From assembly GCF_008329605.1 (NCBI RefSeq), contig NZ_NPKO01000001.1, positions 682,001 through 746,000 on the forward strand: 64,000 nt of DNA. The letters run 5' to 3'. The notes below the pieces were generated by a model that saw only the letters and a program-made list of their open reading frames with translations, was not told the origin of the DNA and ran no database searches. Shown one piece after another: positions 26,559-36,216 of this stretch. Numbering within the stretch: position 1 is the stretch's first letter; each line of letters begins with the position of its first letter. A program made the position numbers and the translations under genes. Source of the stretch: Mycolicibacterium sp. P9-64. GTDB taxonomy: Bacteria; Actinomycetota; Actinomycetes; Mycobacteriales; Mycobacteriaceae.

Positions 26559-26561
26559 CGA

Positions 26562-26951
26562 TTACACCCTGGTGAGCAGCACCGCCTGATCGAATGGCAA
26601 CCGCCCGAAGATCGGCCGCCACAGTCCCGTGACAGACTGCGCCGCCTCCGCCTTCGGCACCACGCGTGGGTCGCGGACCTGGATCGTCTTGCCGTAGCGC
26701 TGGATCCGTCCACCACCTGCCGCCGTGACGTTCTTCAGCCAGTCGCGATTCGGGCCGTAGGTCAGCAGGATCGCTACCCCATCATCGGTGCTGAACACGG
26801 TCAGCGGCGTGCGGAACTTCTTGCCGGACTTGCGCCCGACGTGTTCGAGGATGCCGAACGTCGGAGCCCAACCCGCCCACAACCGTTGGACCGGGTTGGT
26901 GACGCGCCGGTTGAACCGGGCCACCCATTGCGGTATTTGCATGCAGACCAT
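26562..26951 (-). CDS. Nitroreductase family deazaflavin-dependent oxidoreductase (Ddn-like)
   Basis: A protein of about 129 residues in the split-barrel family of F420-dependent reductases that includes Ddn. The diagnostic strand is LEHVGRKSGKKFRTPLTVF, then VAILLTYGPNRDWLKNVTAAGGG, the usual cofactor-binding region. Probably cytoplasmic or membrane-associated; natural substrate unknown. It occupies the position of Rv0523c, upstream of and divergent from the P450/hemL side. ATG 26951 is chosen; ATG 26942 and TTG 26954 are alternatives. Confidence 0.8.
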   Translation of the reverse strand: MVCMQIPQWVARFNRRVTNPVQRLWAGWAPTFGILEHVGRKSGKKFRTPLTVFSTDDGVAILLTYGPNRDWLKNVTAAGGGRIQRYGKTIQVRDPRVVPKAEAAQSVTGLWRPIFGRLPFDQAVLLTRV

Positions 26952-26965
26952 CAAACTCTTGGATC

Positions 26966-27055
26966 ATGGCCTACCTCAAGCCTGTGTGGTGCACCCGCAC
27001 GATCTGCAACGAGATCGCCAAGGCGACGGGGATCGCCCTCGTGCTGGCTACATAG
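26966..27055 (+). pseudogene. N-terminal remnant of a second Ddn-like reductase
   Basis: A 29-codon ORF (ATG 26966 to TAG 27055) begins MAYLKPVWCTRTICNEIAKA, which looks like the start of an F420-type nitroreductase family protein, then ends abruptly. Nothing downstream continues the family fold before the P450 start. It stands head to head with an intact Ddn-like gene. The resemblance is by eye over about 25 residues, so this is a tentative call; it could be a real short peptide. Confidence 0.35.
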
Positions 27056-27162
27056 AGTCCATGATGGAACCAGAAGGCTGACCCCCACAACCGAACCGTC
27101 ACGCGAACTGGAGTAGGCACATCCTGGATCCGAGCACACGCCCCGAGCACGGTGGTGCGCCG

Positions 27163-28527
27163 GTGGCGACGACCGGCGCCCCCGATGTCGGGGCGCTGCC
27201 GTTGGCGCCGAAGAACCCGCTGCCGATTCGCGAGTTGGTGAAGGCGGTACGCAACCTCGACAAGGGCCAGGTACCGATCCGCGACGCCGGCGGAACCATC
27301 ACCCGTGTGCAGCTGGGCCCGAAGTGGGCGGTGCCACCGCTGGTGGTCGTCATGTCGCCTAGCGGAATCCGTGACGTGTTGGGGCGCAACGACGCGTTCG
27401 CCGAGCGGTGCATCGTGCACGAGGAGGTGCGCCACGCCGCGGGGGACAGCCTGTTCGTCCTGCCCAACGAGCAGTGGCGGCCGCGCAAGCGCGCGCTGCA
27501 GCCGGTGTTCACCGCCCACAACGTCCGCCGGTTCGGTGGCCACATGTCGCGGGCGGCTCAGACGTTCGTCGATGGCTGGCGCGACGGCGGTGACGTCGAC
27601 CTCGACGTCGAGTGTCGCAGGCTGACGATGCGCTCGCTTGGCCGCTCGATTCTCGGCATTGACCTCAACGAGCGCGCCGAGGTGATCGCCGAGCACATGC
27701 ACGTCGCGTCGGGCTACACCGCCGATCGTGCGCTCCGGCCGGTGCGGGCGCCGCGCTGGCTGCCGACCCCCGCGCGCCGCCGCGCGCGTTTCGCGGTCGC
27801 GGAGATGCTGCAGGTCACCGACGAGATCCTCAAGGCGTGCCGTGCCGATCCGACGCGTGACGCGCCGCTCGTTCACGCGCTGATCGCGGCCACCGACCCG
27901 GAGACCGGGCAGCCGATCTCCGATGTCGACATATGCAATGACCTGCTGATCTTCATGCTGGCTGGCCACGATACGACCGCGACGGCGCTCACCTACGCGC
28001 TGTGGGCGCTGGGGCACCATCCCGACGTGCAGGACCGCGTGGCAGCGGAGGTCGCCGCGCTCGGTGACCGGGAGCTGACACCCGAGGACGTACCGCGGCT
28101 CGAATACACGGTTCAGGTGTTCCACGAGGCGTTGCGGATGTGCCCTCCTGCGGCGGGGGTCGGTCGGTTGGCGGTGCGCGACATCGCCGTGGACGGGTTC
28201 CGCGTGCAGAAGGGCAGCCTGGTCGCCGTGGGAATCTATGCCCTGCACCATGATCCGACTCTGTGGGACCAGCCGGACAGGTTCGATCCCGACCGTTTCA
28301 GCGTGGCGAACGTCAAGGCTCGCGGCAGGTGGCAGTTCGTCCCGTTCGCGGGCGGAGCGCGTTCCTGCATCGGGGAGCACTTCGCACGCCTGGAGACGAC
28401 GCTCGCGCTGGCCACCATCATCCGCGCGACCCGGGTTCAGTCGCTGGGCGACGACTTCCCCGTCGAGGTGCCGTTCACGACGGTCGCCAAGGGGCCGATC
28501 TGGGCCCGTCTGGAAGCGCGGAGCTGA
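27163..28527 (+). CDS. Cytochrome P450
   Basis: A 454-residue haem monooxygenase. The I-helix oxygen-activation motif is [18 protein letters not shown], the K-helix ExxR is EALR, and the haem-binding loop is [17 protein letters not shown] with the Cys thiolate ligand. PERF-like DRFDPDRFS is present. There is no N-terminal anchor, as usual for bacterial P450s. The resemblance is to mycobacterial CYP families with class IV-like features, but I cannot assign a family number. Start GTG 27163. No ferredoxin gene is adjacent. Confidence 0.92.
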   Translation: MATTGAPDVGALPLAPKNPLPIRELVKAVRNLDKGQVPIRDAGGTITRVQLGPKWAVPPLVVVMSPSGIRDVLGRNDAFAERCIVHEEVRHAAGDSLFVLPNEQWRPRKRALQPVFTAHNVRRFGGHMSRAAQTFVDGWRDGGDVDLDVECRRLTMRSLGRSILGIDLNERAEVIAEHMHVASGYTADRALRPVRAPRWLPTPARRRARFAVAEMLQVTDEILKACRADPTRDAPLVHALIAATDPETGQPISDVDICNDLLIFMLAGHDTTATALTYALWALGHHPDVQDRVAAEVAALGDRELTPEDVPRLEYTVQVFHEALRMCPPAAGVGRLAVRDIAVDGFRVQKGSLVAVGIYALHHDPTLWDQPDRFDPDRFSVANVKARGRWQFVPFAGGARSCIGEHFARLETTLALATIIRATRVQSLGDDFPVEVPFTTVAKGPIWARLEARS

Positions 28528-28594
28528 GCCCGGCCATGGCGGACCACTACACCCTGTAGTTGACGCCACGGGAACGGCTGGGACACTGGTGGCC

Positions 28595-29911
28595 ATGCCT
28601 AGCGCCCGACCACGCACGGAGGCCTCCGCTGCACTGTTCGCCGCCGCAGCCGAGGTCATCCCTGGTGGGGTGAACTCGCCGGTCCGGGCGTTCGCCGCGG
28701 TCGGCGGCACCCCGCGGTTCATCACCTCGGCGAAGGGCTGTTGGCTCACCGACGCCGACGACAACCGCTACGTCGACCTGGTCTGCTCTTGGGGCCCGAT
28801 GATCCTCGGCCACGCCCACCCCGCGGTCGTCGAGGCCGTGCAACGCGTCGCCGCCGACGGACTCTCGTTCGGCGCGCCCACGCCTGCCGAGACCGAGCTG
28901 GCCCGCGAGATCATCGGCCGCGTCGGTGCCGTCGAAAAGGTGCGGTTGGTCAACTCGGGCACCGAGGCGACCATGAGCGCAGTACGCCTGGCCCGCGGGT
29001 TCACCGGCCGCGGAAAGCTGATCAAGTTCTCCGGTTGTTACCACGGCCACGTCGACGCGCTGCTTGCCGACGCGGGCTCCGGCGTCGCGACCCTCGGCCT
29101 GCCGTCCACGCCTGGCGTCACGGGCGCCACCGCCGCCGACACGATCGTCCTGCCCTACAACGACGTTGCGGCCGTCGAGGACGCCTTCGCCAAGTTCGGC
29201 GACGAGATCGCCTGCGTCATAACCGAAGCCAGCCCCGGCAACATGGGTGCGGTGCCCCCGCTGCCCGGCTACAACGCCGCGCTGCGGCGTATCACCGCCG
29301 ACCACGGCGCCCTCCTGATCCTCGACGAGGTGATGACGGGCTTCCGGGTCAGCCGCTCCGGTTGGTACGGCGTCGACCCGGTGGATGCGGACCTGTTCAC
29401 GTTCGGCAAGGTGATGAGCGGCGGCCTGCCCGCCGCCGCGTTCGGCGGTCGCGCCGAGGTCATGGACCGGTTGGCCCCGCTGGGCCCGGTGTACCAAGCG
29501 GGCACGCTGTCCGGAAACCCCGTCGCCGTGGCCGCCGGGCTGGCCACGCTGCGCGCCGCTGACGACGCCGTCTACGCCAAGCTCGACGCCAACGCCGACC
29601 GGCTGTCGGCACTGCTCTCCGGGTCGCTCACCGATGCCGGTGTCGCGCATCAAGTTTCACGGGCGGCGAACATGTTCAGTGTGTTCTTCTCCGACGAACC
29701 GGTGACCGACTTCGCCTCGGCGAAGGCCACCGAGACGTGGCGCTTCCCGCCGTTCTTCCACTCGCTGCTGGCCGCGGGCGTCTACCCGCCGTGCAGCGCG
29801 TTCGAGGCGTGGTTCGTATCGGCCGCGCTGGACGATGACGCGTTCGACCACATCGCCGCCGCCCTGCCCGCCGCAGCCCGCGCCGCTGCAGAAGCACCGA
29901 GACCGGCATGA
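28595..29911 (+). CDS. hemL: Glutamate-1-semialdehyde 2,1-aminomutase
   Basis: PLP enzyme converting glutamate-1-semialdehyde to 5-aminolevulinate, the second step of the C5 haem pathway; 438 residues. Signature parts are [57 protein letters not shown] and [14 protein letters not shown], with the PLP lysine in [18 protein letters not shown] (about residue 272). ATG 28595 is preferred; GTG 28589 is two codons upstream. It overlaps the next gene by four bases (ATGA), starting the haem and cytochrome c assembly run. Confidence 0.96.
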   Translation: MPSARPRTEASAALFAAAAEVIPGGVNSPVRAFAAVGGTPRFITSAKGCWLTDADDNRYVDLVCSWGPMILGHAHPAVVEAVQRVAADGLSFGAPTPAETELAREIIGRVGAVEKVRLVNSGTEATMSAVRLARGFTGRGKLIKFSGCYHGHVDALLADAGSGVATLGLPSTPGVTGATAADTIVLPYNDVAAVEDAFAKFGDEIACVITEASPGNMGAVPPLPGYNAALRRITADHGALLILDEVMTGFRVSRSGWYGVDPVDADLFTFGKVMSGGLPAAAFGGRAEVMDRLAPLGPVYQAGTLSGNPVAVAAGLATLRAADDAVYAKLDANADRLSALLSGSLTDAGVAHQVSRAANMFSVFFSDEPVTDFASAKATETWRFPPFFHSLLAAGVYPPCSAFEAWFVSAALDDDAFDHIAAALPAAARAAAEAPRPA

Positions 29912-30522
29912 CCGTCACGACGACCGTGCACGTCATGCGGCACGGCGAGGTGCACAACCCGGAAAAGGTCCTCTACGGCAGGCTGCCGGACTTCCACCTG
30001 TCCGAACGCGGCCGGGCACAGGCTCGGTCGGGCGCGGACTGGCTGGCCGACAAGGACGTCGTCTACGTGGTGGCATCTCCTCTCGAGCGCGCGCAGGAGA
30101 CGGCAGAGCCGATCGCCGCCGCGCACGGCCTGCCCATCGACACCGACGACGACCTGATCGAGTCGTGGAACCACTTCGAGGGCCAGAAGGTGGCGCCCGG
30201 CGACGGGGCGTTGCGCGATCCCAGGAACTGGCCGCTGCTGCGCAACCCACGCAAACCGTCGTGGGGCGAGCCGTACGTCGAGGTCGCGGCACGGATGCAG
30301 GCGGCTCTGCACAGGGCCCGCATCCGTGCGAAGGGCCACCAGGCCGTGTGCGTCAGCCACCAGCTTCCCGTCGAGACCCTGCGCCGGTCGATGACCGACC
30401 GGCACCTGCACCACCTTCCGTTGCCGCACAGCCGGTTGTGCAACCTGGCATCGCTCACGTCGTTCACGTTCACGGGCGACGTGCTCACCCGCTGGAGCTA
30501 CTCGGAGCCGTGGGGTCTGTAG
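29908..30522 (+). CDS. Histidine phosphatase family protein (Rv0525 type)
   Basis: A 204-residue member of the phosphoglycerate mutase-like superfamily, probably a phosphatase with unknown substrate. The catalytic histidine is in [11 protein letters not shown] (about residue 11), followed by LSERGRAQA and [15 protein letters not shown]. The second histidine is in [14 protein letters not shown]. Translationally coupled to hemL and 16 bp before the TlpA-like gene; this order is conserved in M. tuberculosis. The link to haem or cytochrome assembly is contextual only. Confidence 0.88.
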   Translation: MTVTTTVHVMRHGEVHNPEKVLYGRLPDFHLSERGRAQARSGADWLADKDVVYVVASPLERAQETAEPIAAAHGLPIDTDDDLIESWNHFEGQKVAPGDGALRDPRNWPLLRNPRKPSWGEPYVEVAARMQAALHRARIRAKGHQAVCVSHQLPVETLRRSMTDRHLHHLPLPHSRLCNLASLTSFTFTGDVLTRWSYSEPWGL

Positions 30523-30538
30523 TGAGGGATGGCTGGGT

Positions 30539-31135
30539 GTGAGATGGCTGGTGATGTCGATCGTGTCGGTAGCGGTGCTACTGACCGGTTGCTCCACCGG
30601 TGACGACGCCGTCGCCCAGGGCGGCACGTTCGAATTCGTCGCCCCCGGCGGCAAGACCGACATCCTCTACGACCCACCAGACAGCCGCGGTCGCCCTGGG
30701 ACGATCTCCGGTCCCGAGCTGACCGACCCGGCCAAGACGGTGTCACTCGACGACTTCAAGGGCGACGTCGTCGTGATCAACGTGTGGGGACAGTGGTGCG
30801 GCCCCTGCCGCTCGGAGACCCGCGAGCTGCAGAAGGTGTACGACGCGACCAAGGCCAAGGGCGTGGCGTTTCTCGGCATCGACGTGCGTGACAACAACCG
30901 CCAGTCCGCCGTCGACTTCGTCACCGACCGCAAGGTCACCTATCCGTCGATCTACGACCCGTCGATGCGCACCATGATCGCCTTCGGCGGGAAGTATCCG
31001 ACCACCGTCATTCCGTCGACGGTGGTGCTGGACCGCCAGCATCGTGTCGCCGCGGTGTTCCTTCGCGAGTTGCTCGCCGAGGACCTGCAGCCGATCGTGG
31101 AACGTCTGGCCGCCGAGAAGGACACGCCCGCATGA
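30539..31135 (+). CDS. TlpA/CcsX-like thiol-disulfide lipoprotein
   Basis: A 198-residue extracytoplasmic thioredoxin-like protein equivalent to Rv0526. It starts with a lipoprotein signal whose lipobox is LLTGC (Cys19 or near). The redox motif is WCGPC in VVINVWGQWCGPCRSETREL, with a later cis-proline in YPTTVIPSTVVLD. It probably keeps apocytochrome c haem-binding cysteines reduced, receiving electrons from CcdA, encoded immediately downstream. Start GTG 30539. Its stop overlaps ccdA (ATGA). Confidence 0.92.
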   Translation: MRWLVMSIVSVAVLLTGCSTGDDAVAQGGTFEFVAPGGKTDILYDPPDSRGRPGTISGPELTDPAKTVSLDDFKGDVVVINVWGQWCGPCRSETRELQKVYDATKAKGVAFLGIDVRDNNRQSAVDFVTDRKVTYPSIYDPSMRTMIAFGGKYPTTVIPSTVVLDRQHRVAAVFLRELLAEDLQPIVERLAAEKDTPA

Positions 31136-31902
31136 CGGGCTTCGCCGAAACCGCCGCCGCGGGACCGCTGTTGGTGGCACTGGGGATCTCGGTGCTCGCG
31201 GGGTTGGTGTCGTTCGCCTCCCCGTGCGTGGTGCCGTTGGTGCCCGGCTACCTGTCGTATCTGGCGGCGGTCGTCGGCGTTGAGGAGCAACCGGGAGCGG
31301 TCGCGATCCGCACGGCCAGGTTGCGCGTTGCGGGTGCTGCGGCGCTGTTCGTGGCGGGTTTCACCGTGGTCTTCGTCCTCGGCACCGTCGCCGTGCTCGG
31401 GTTGACCACCACCCTGCTCGTCAATCAGCTGCTGCTGCAACGCATCGGCGGCGTCATCACGATCCTGATGGGCCTGGTTTTCGTCGGCCTCGTTCCTGCG
31501 CTGCAGCGCGAAGCACGGTTCACGCCGAGGCGGCTGTCCACGATCGCCGGGGCGCCGCTACTCGGCGCCGTCTTCGCGCTCGGCTGGACGCCGTGCCTCG
31601 GCCCCACGTTGACCGGGGTGATCGCCGTGGCGTCGGCCACCGAGGGCGCCAACGTGGCGCGCGGCGTCGTGCTCGTCATCGCGTACTGCCTCGGTCTGGG
31701 AATCCCGTTCGTACTCTTGGCCTTCGGATCTGCACGGGCCGTGCAGGGGCTGGGCTGGCTGCGTCGTCACACCCGCGCCATCCAGATCTTCGGTGGCGTG
31801 CTGCTGATCCTGGTCGGCGCCGCCCTGGTGACCGGGTTGTGGGCCGACTTCATCTCCTGGGTGCGCGACGCGTTCGTCAGCGATATCCGGTTGCCGATAT
31901 GA
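31132..31902 (+). CDS. ccdA: Cytochrome c biogenesis protein CcdA
   Basis: A 256-residue integral membrane protein that carries reducing power across the membrane to the TlpA-like thiol protein. Six hydrophobic segments are visible. The redox cysteines are in SFASPCVVPLVPGYLSYL (helix 1) and LGWTPCLGPTLTGV (helix 4). Equivalent to Rv0527. It is coupled at both ends by ATGA overlaps. Confidence 0.94.
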   Translation: MTGFAETAAAGPLLVALGISVLAGLVSFASPCVVPLVPGYLSYLAAVVGVEEQPGAVAIRTARLRVAGAAALFVAGFTVVFVLGTVAVLGLTTTLLVNQLLLQRIGGVITILMGLVFVGLVPALQREARFTPRRLSTIAGAPLLGAVFALGWTPCLGPTLTGVIAVASATEGANVARGVVLVIAYCLGLGIPFVLLAFGSARAVQGLGWLRRHTRAIQIFGGVLLILVGAALVTGLWADFISWVRDAFVSDIRLPI

Positions 31903-33533
31903 CGACAGCCTCCCCCCGAGCAGACACAAACCTGCCCAAGAAGCGACGTTTTGGAGCAGTTTTGCGACTGCTCGCCCTGGTGCGGAACACCTGGCGCACG
32001 TTGACGTCGATGGGCACGGCGCTGGTGCTGCTGTTCCTTCTGGCGTTGGGGGCGATCCCCGGCGCACTGCTGCCGCAGCGCAGTCTCAACCAGGGCAAGG
32101 TGGATCAATACCTCGCCAAGCACTCCGTGATCGGCCCGTGGCTGGACCGGCTCCAGGCGTTCGACGTGTTCTCCAGCTTCTGGTTCACCGCGATCTACGC
32201 GCTGCTGTTCATCTCGCTCGTCGGTTGCCTGACCCCACGTCTGGCCGAGCACCTTCGCAGCCTGCGCGCGCAGCCCGTCGCTGCGCCGCGCAACCTGGCC
32301 CGGCTGCCCAAGCACCACGAGGCCGAGGTCACTGCCGACGCCGACACCGTCGTCGCCGACGTGAATCAGCGGCTGCGGGGGTGGCGGCGGGCCGTCCGCA
32401 AGGAGGGCGACGCAACCGAAATATCGGCGGAGAAGGGCTATTTCCGCGAGTTCGGCAACATCGTGTTCCACTTCTCGCTGCTGGGACTGCTGGTCGCGGT
32501 CGCCGCAGGCAAGTTGTTCGGCTACGAGGGCAACGTCATCGTGATCGCTGACGGCGGCCCCGGCTTCTGCTCGGCGTCTCCGGCCGCGTTCGACTCGTTC
32601 CGGGCGGGCAACACGGTGGACGGCACGTCGCTGCATCCGATCTGCCTGCGGGTGAACGACTTCGACACGAAGTACCTGCCGAGCGGCCAGGCGCTGAGCT
32701 TCGCCGCCAACGTCGACTACCAGGCCGGGGCGGACCTGAACACCGACACGTGGCGGCCGTACCGGCTCGAGGTCAACCATCCGCTGCGCCTCGGTGGTGA
32801 CCGGATCTATCTGCAGGGCCACGGTTACGCGCCGACGTTCACCGTCACGTTCCCCGATGGCCAGAAGCGCACCACGACGGTGCAGTGGCGCCCCGACGAT
32901 CCGCTGACACTGCTGTCGTCGGGTGTGATCCGCGTCGACCCGCCGGGCGGCACGTACCCCGACGAACGCGAACGCCGCAAGAACCAGATCGCCGTGCAGG
33001 GATTGTTCGCACCGACCGAGCAACTCGACGGCAAGCTGCTGTCGTCGAGCTTTCCTGCCCTCAACGACCCCGCCGTGGCGATCGACGTCTACCGCGGAGA
33101 CACCGGCCTCGACACCGGCAAACCGCAGTCGATCTTCACCCTCGACCCGTCGCTCATCGGGCAGAAGCGGCTGAACAAGGAGGCCAGGGTCAACCTGCGC
33201 GCCGGCGAGTCGACCCGGCTGGCCGACGGCACGACGATCCGGTTCGACGGCGCGGTGCCATTCGTCAACGTGCAGGTCTCGCACGATCCCGCGCAGGTCT
33301 GGGTGCTGGTGTTCGCGATGTCGATGATGGCCGGTCTGCTGGTGTCGTTGGTGGTGCGACGGCGCCGAATCTGGGTTCGTATCGAGCCCACCGGGCCGGG
33401 TACGGTTAGCGTCGAGTTGGGCGGCCTCGCCCGCACCGACAACTCCGGCTGGGGCGACGAGTTCGAGCGGATCACCGGGCGGTTGTTGGAAGGCCGCGAC
33501 GTGGCCACGTCGAAGGGAGAGGATCCCGCATGA
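31899..33533 (+). CDS. resB: Cytochrome c biogenesis protein ResB
   Basis: A 544-residue membrane protein, one half of the system II haem-ligation synthase that exports haem and attaches it to cytochrome c. Membrane helices lie at about residues 40-62, 95-117, 185-207 and, after a large extracytoplasmic domain, 465-487. TSMGTALVLLFLLALGAIPG and FRAGNTVDGTSLHP are recognisable. A conserved type histidine occurs in the third helix region (NIVFHFSLLGLL). Start ATG 31899 within the ccdA stop overlap. Equivalent to Rv0528. Confidence 0.93.
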   Translation: MTTASPRADTNLPKKRRFGAVLRLLALVRNTWRTLTSMGTALVLLFLLALGAIPGALLPQRSLNQGKVDQYLAKHSVIGPWLDRLQAFDVFSSFWFTAIYALLFISLVGCLTPRLAEHLRSLRAQPVAAPRNLARLPKHHEAEVTADADTVVADVNQRLRGWRRAVRKEGDATEISAEKGYFREFGNIVFHFSLLGLLVAVAAGKLFGYEGNVIVIADGGPGFCSASPAAFDSFRAGNTVDGTSLHPICLRVNDFDTKYLPSGQALSFAANVDYQAGADLNTDTWRPYRLEVNHPLRLGGDRIYLQGHGYAPTFTVTFPDGQKRTTTVQWRPDDPLTLLSSGVIRVDPPGGTYPDERERRKNQIAVQGLFAPTEQLDGKLLSSSFPALNDPAVAIDVYRGDTGLDTGKPQSIFTLDPSLIGQKRLNKEARVNLRAGESTRLADGTTIRFDGAVPFVNVQVSHDPAQVWVLVFAMSMMAGLLVSLVVRRRRIWVRIEPTGPGTVSVELGGLARTDNSGWGDEFERITGRLLEGRDVATSKGEDPA

Positions 33534-34507
33534 ATCCCGAGCACATCGACATCGGACTGTCCCGATACTCCGACTGGGCGTTCACCACGTCGATCGTGGT
33601 GCTGGTGGTCGCGCTGCTGCTGCTGGCCGTCGAGCTCGCCTACAGCCGCGGCCGCAAGGTCGAACAGCGTGAGCTGGTCGCCGCAGGCAACGGGCCCGCC
33701 GTCACCGATGGACCCGGCCGGGTGCTCGAGGCCCCGAAGCGGCCGGTCGACGAACGTGTCGGGCGCGCCGGGCTGGCGCTGGTGTACGTCGGGATCGCGA
33801 TGCTCGGCGTCTGCATCCTCCTTCGCGGTCTCGCCACCACGCGGGTGCCGTGGGGCAACATGTACGAGTTCATCAACCTGACCTGCTTCTGCGGTCTGGT
33901 TGCCGCGGCCATCATGCTGCGCCGCCCGCAGTACCGCGCGCTGTGGGCGTTCGTCCTGCTGCCCGTGCTGATCCTGCTGGCGGTGTCCGGCAAGTGGCTC
34001 TACGCCAACGCTGCACCGGTGATGCCTGCCCTGCAGTCGTACTGGCTGCCGATCCACGTGTCCGTGGTGAGCCTCGGCTCCGGGGTGTTCCTCGTCGCGG
34101 GTGTCGCCAGCATCCTGTTCCTCGCCAAGATGTCGCCGCTCGGGGCTCCCGACCGCGAGGGCACCTTCGCGCGCGTCCTGCAGCGGCTGCCCGACGCCCA
34201 GACGCTCGACCGCATCGCCTACCGCGCGACGATCTTCGGGTTCCCCGTCTTCGGCTTCGGGGTGATCTTCGGCGCGATCTGGGCCGAGGAGGCGTGGGGC
34301 CGCTACTGGGGCTGGGACCCCAAGGAGACGGTGGCGTTCATCGCCTGGGTGGTCTACGCGGCCTACCTGCACGCCCGCTCGACCGCGGGCTGGCGCGACC
34401 GCAGGGCAGCCTGGATCAACGTCGTCGGCTTCGTCGCGATGGTCTTCAACCTGTTCTTCATCAACCTCGTCACCACGGGACTGCACTCCTACGCAGGGGT
34501 GGGCTGA
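33530..34507 (+). CDS. ccsB: Cytochrome c biogenesis protein CcsA/CcsB
   Basis: A 325-residue membrane protein of the haem-handling superfamily and partner of ResB in system II. The tryptophan-rich WWD-type signature is WGRYWGWDPKETVAFIAWVVYAAYLHAR (shown from two neighbouring stretches) near residues 255-285, flanked by histidines expected to ligate haem. Eight or so membrane helices are visible, beginning at about residue 17. Overlaps resB by four bases. Equivalent to Rv0529. Confidence 0.93.
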   Translation: MNPEHIDIGLSRYSDWAFTTSIVVLVVALLLLAVELAYSRGRKVEQRELVAAGNGPAVTDGPGRVLEAPKRPVDERVGRAGLALVYVGIAMLGVCILLRGLATTRVPWGNMYEFINLTCFCGLVAAAIMLRRPQYRALWAFVLLPVLILLAVSGKWLYANAAPVMPALQSYWLPIHVSVVSLGSGVFLVAGVASILFLAKMSPLGAPDREGTFARVLQRLPDAQTLDRIAYRATIFGFPVFGFGVIFGAIWAEEAWGRYWGWDPKETVAFIAWVVYAAYLHARSTAGWRDRRAAWINVVGFVAMVFNLFFINLVTTGLHSYAGVG

Positions 34508-34509
34508 CC

Positions 34510-35628
34510 TTGACGTCAGCGCCAGGCCAGCACCCGACGGCCGACCACCAGCCCGGGTTCAGAGCGCAGCAGCGCTTCAGCGATCCCGCCGAGACGGTCC
34601 CGCCGGAGTGGACGGCGCCGACCCCGCCGCATGGCCTGCCGCTCGCACAGATCGTCGCCGAGTTGGCCGATCGACCGATCGCCGCGCCGGATCCTGCCGT
34701 ACCGCCGCCGTACTTCGACCTGTCGACGGTCGCGTTGCTCGGACAGCCGAAGCGCAAGCCGTCGGAGGGCTGGCGGCGCTGGGTGTACTACGCGTCGGGC
34801 ACGCTGATCAACCTCGGCGAGGGCTCCAAGGCCATCCAGCGCAAGAGCCTGACCGCACAGGTCGACCGGCCACTACGGGGGTGCTACCGGATCGCGCTGC
34901 TGTCGCTCAAGGGCGGGGTCGGCAAGACCACCATCACCGCGACGCTCGGTGCCACGTTTGCCTCGATCCGCGGGGACCGGGTGATCGCCGTCGACGCCAA
35001 TCCGGACCGCGGGACGCTCAGTCAGAAGGTGCCGCTCGAGACGCCGTCGACGGTGCGGCATCTGTTGCGCGACGCCGAGGGCATCGACAGCTACAGCGAC
35101 GTCCGCAGCTATACGTCGCAGGGCCCGAGCCGGCTGGAAGTGCTTGCCTCCGAAAGTGATCCCGCCGTATCGGAGGCGTTCAGCTCCGATGACTACGCGC
35201 GCACACTGGAAGTGCTCGAGCGCTTCTACAGCCTGGTGCTCACCGACTGCGGCACCGGCATGCTGCACTCGGCGATGTCGGCGGTGCTGAGCAAGGCCGA
35301 CGTGCTGATCGTGATCAGCTCCGGTTCGGTGGACGGCGCCCGAAGCGCCTCGGCCACGCTGGACTGGCTGGACGCCCACGGTTACCAACAGTTGGTGCGC
35401 AATTCGATTGCGGTGATCAACGCCGTGCGGCCGCGTTCTGGCAAGGTCGACATGACCAAGGTGGAGGACCACTTCTCGCGCCGTTGCCGCGCGGTTCAGC
35501 GGGTGCCGTTCGACGCGCATCTGGAGGAGGGTGCCGAAATCAGCCTCGACCGGCTCAAGCCCGAGACCCGCGACGCGCTGATCGAACTCGCCGCGATGGT
35601 GGCCAACGGTTTTCCGTCGTCCCGCTAA
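34510..35628 (+). CDS. MinD/ParA-like P-loop ATPase (EspI-like)
   Basis: A 372-residue protein equivalent to Rv0530. A proline-rich N-terminal tail of about 130 residues precedes a deviant Walker A ATPase domain: LLSLKGGVGKTTITATLGA, with both lysines, then VIAVDANPDRGTLSQ and LVLTDCGTGMLHSAM. The architecture is shared with EspI-type proteins of type VII secretion, but no ESX genes are near, so that role is not supported. Start is TTG 34510, three bases behind ccsB, so it probably belongs to the cytochrome assembly transcript. Function unknown. Confidence 0.85.
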   Translation: MTSAPGQHPTADHQPGFRAQQRFSDPAETVPPEWTAPTPPHGLPLAQIVAELADRPIAAPDPAVPPPYFDLSTVALLGQPKRKPSEGWRRWVYYASGTLINLGEGSKAIQRKSLTAQVDRPLRGCYRIALLSLKGGVGKTTITATLGATFASIRGDRVIAVDANPDRGTLSQKVPLETPSTVRHLLRDAEGIDSYSDVRSYTSQGPSRLEVLASESDPAVSEAFSSDDYARTLEVLERFYSLVLTDCGTGMLHSAMSAVLSKADVLIVISSGSVDGARSASATLDWLDAHGYQQLVRNSIAVINAVRPRSGKVDMTKVEDHFSRRCRAVQRVPFDAHLEEGAEISLDRLKPETRDALIELAAMVANGFPSSR

Positions 35629-35634
35629 TTCGCG

Positions 35635-35796
35635 TCAGCGGACGTCGGGGTCCCCGTGGCCGAGCCGACGGAGGAAGTCCGGATCATCGTCGGGCCCGAT
35701 GGTCCGGGTCTTCGGGCGGTTGGAAACAGCCCGCACCAGACGAAAAGTCGTGTAGGCCAGACCCGCGAGGATGATGATGAGGAACAGATACTGCAC
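35635..35796 (-). CDS. Small single-helix membrane protein (Rv0530A type)
   Basis: A 53-residue protein: one N-terminal helix (QYLFLIIILAGLAYTTFRLV) and a short charged tail (TRTIGPDDDPDFLRRLGHGD). The start GTG 35796 is convincingly set by a perfect AAGGAGG (35806-35812 on this strand) nine bases upstream, the best ribosome site in the window. It converges on the ATPase gene with a six-base gap. Probably equivalent to Rv0530A. Function unknown. Confidence 0.85.
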   Translation of the reverse strand: MQYLFLIIILAGLAYTTFRLVRAVSNRPKTRTIGPDDDPDFLRRLGHGDPDVR

Positions 35797-35847
35797 GCAG
35801 AAAAACCTCCTTGATCTGAATATACGCGTCGCCGGTAGGCTCGAACC

Positions 35848-36216
35848 GTGTCTGGTACTGATGGTTCGGCGGGCCGGAGCGAAGCGACCGGGGATTCTGC
35901 CGGCAGCGAAGTGACCGGGGGATCCGGTCCTCGCATGTTGATCGACGTCGCGGTCTACACGCTGGCGCGCCTGCTGTTGGCGGCGCTGCTGACGGCCGTG
36001 ATCTTCTTCCTGGCCCATCTCGTCGGGATCGCCGAGTTCCCACTCGTCGTGGCATTGCTGTTCGCCATCGTGGTGGCCCTGCCGCTGGGCATCTGGCTGT
36101 TCGCCCCGCTTCGGCGCAAGGCCACGGCCAGCATCGCCGCGTTCGACGAACGGCGCCGGACTGACCGCGATCAGCTTCGCGCCCGGCTTCGTGGCGACGA
36201 GTCTGCGCCCGAATGA
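35848..36216 (+). CDS. DUF4229 membrane protein with repeat-derived N-terminus
   Basis: A 122-residue protein of the DUF4229 family (equivalent to Rv0531). The family core is two helices from about residue 31 (IDVAVYTLARLLLAALLTAV and FPLVVALLFAIVVALPLGIW), followed by a basic tail. The first 28 residues are Gly/Ser/Glu-rich and derive from two degenerate copies of the dispersed repeat (SEATGD and SEVTGG). Start GTG 35848; an in-frame ATG at 35936 (MLIDVAVY) would omit the repeat. It overlaps the aminotransferase gene by four bases. Confidence 0.82.
   Translation: MSGTDGSAGRSEATGDSAGSEVTGGSGPRMLIDVAVYTLARLLLAALLTAVIFFLAHLVGIAEFPLVVALLFAIVVALPLGIWLFAPLRRKATASIAAFDERRRTDRDQLRARLRGDESAPE
35877..35920 (+). 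repeat. Two degenerate copies of the GAGCGAAGCGAC element
   Basis: GAGCGAAGCGACCGGGG at 35877-35893 and CAGCGAAGTGACCGGGG at 35904-35920 have a 27-bp period, a multiple of three. They encode the N-terminus of the DUF4229 protein in the SEATG/SEVTG frame. Confidence 0.8.

Noticed and set aside
34510..35628. Assignment of the MinD-like ATPase as an ESX (type VII) secretion gene
   Set aside because: The architecture resembles EspI but no esx, ecc or pe/ppe gene is near. It follows cytochrome c assembly genes instead.
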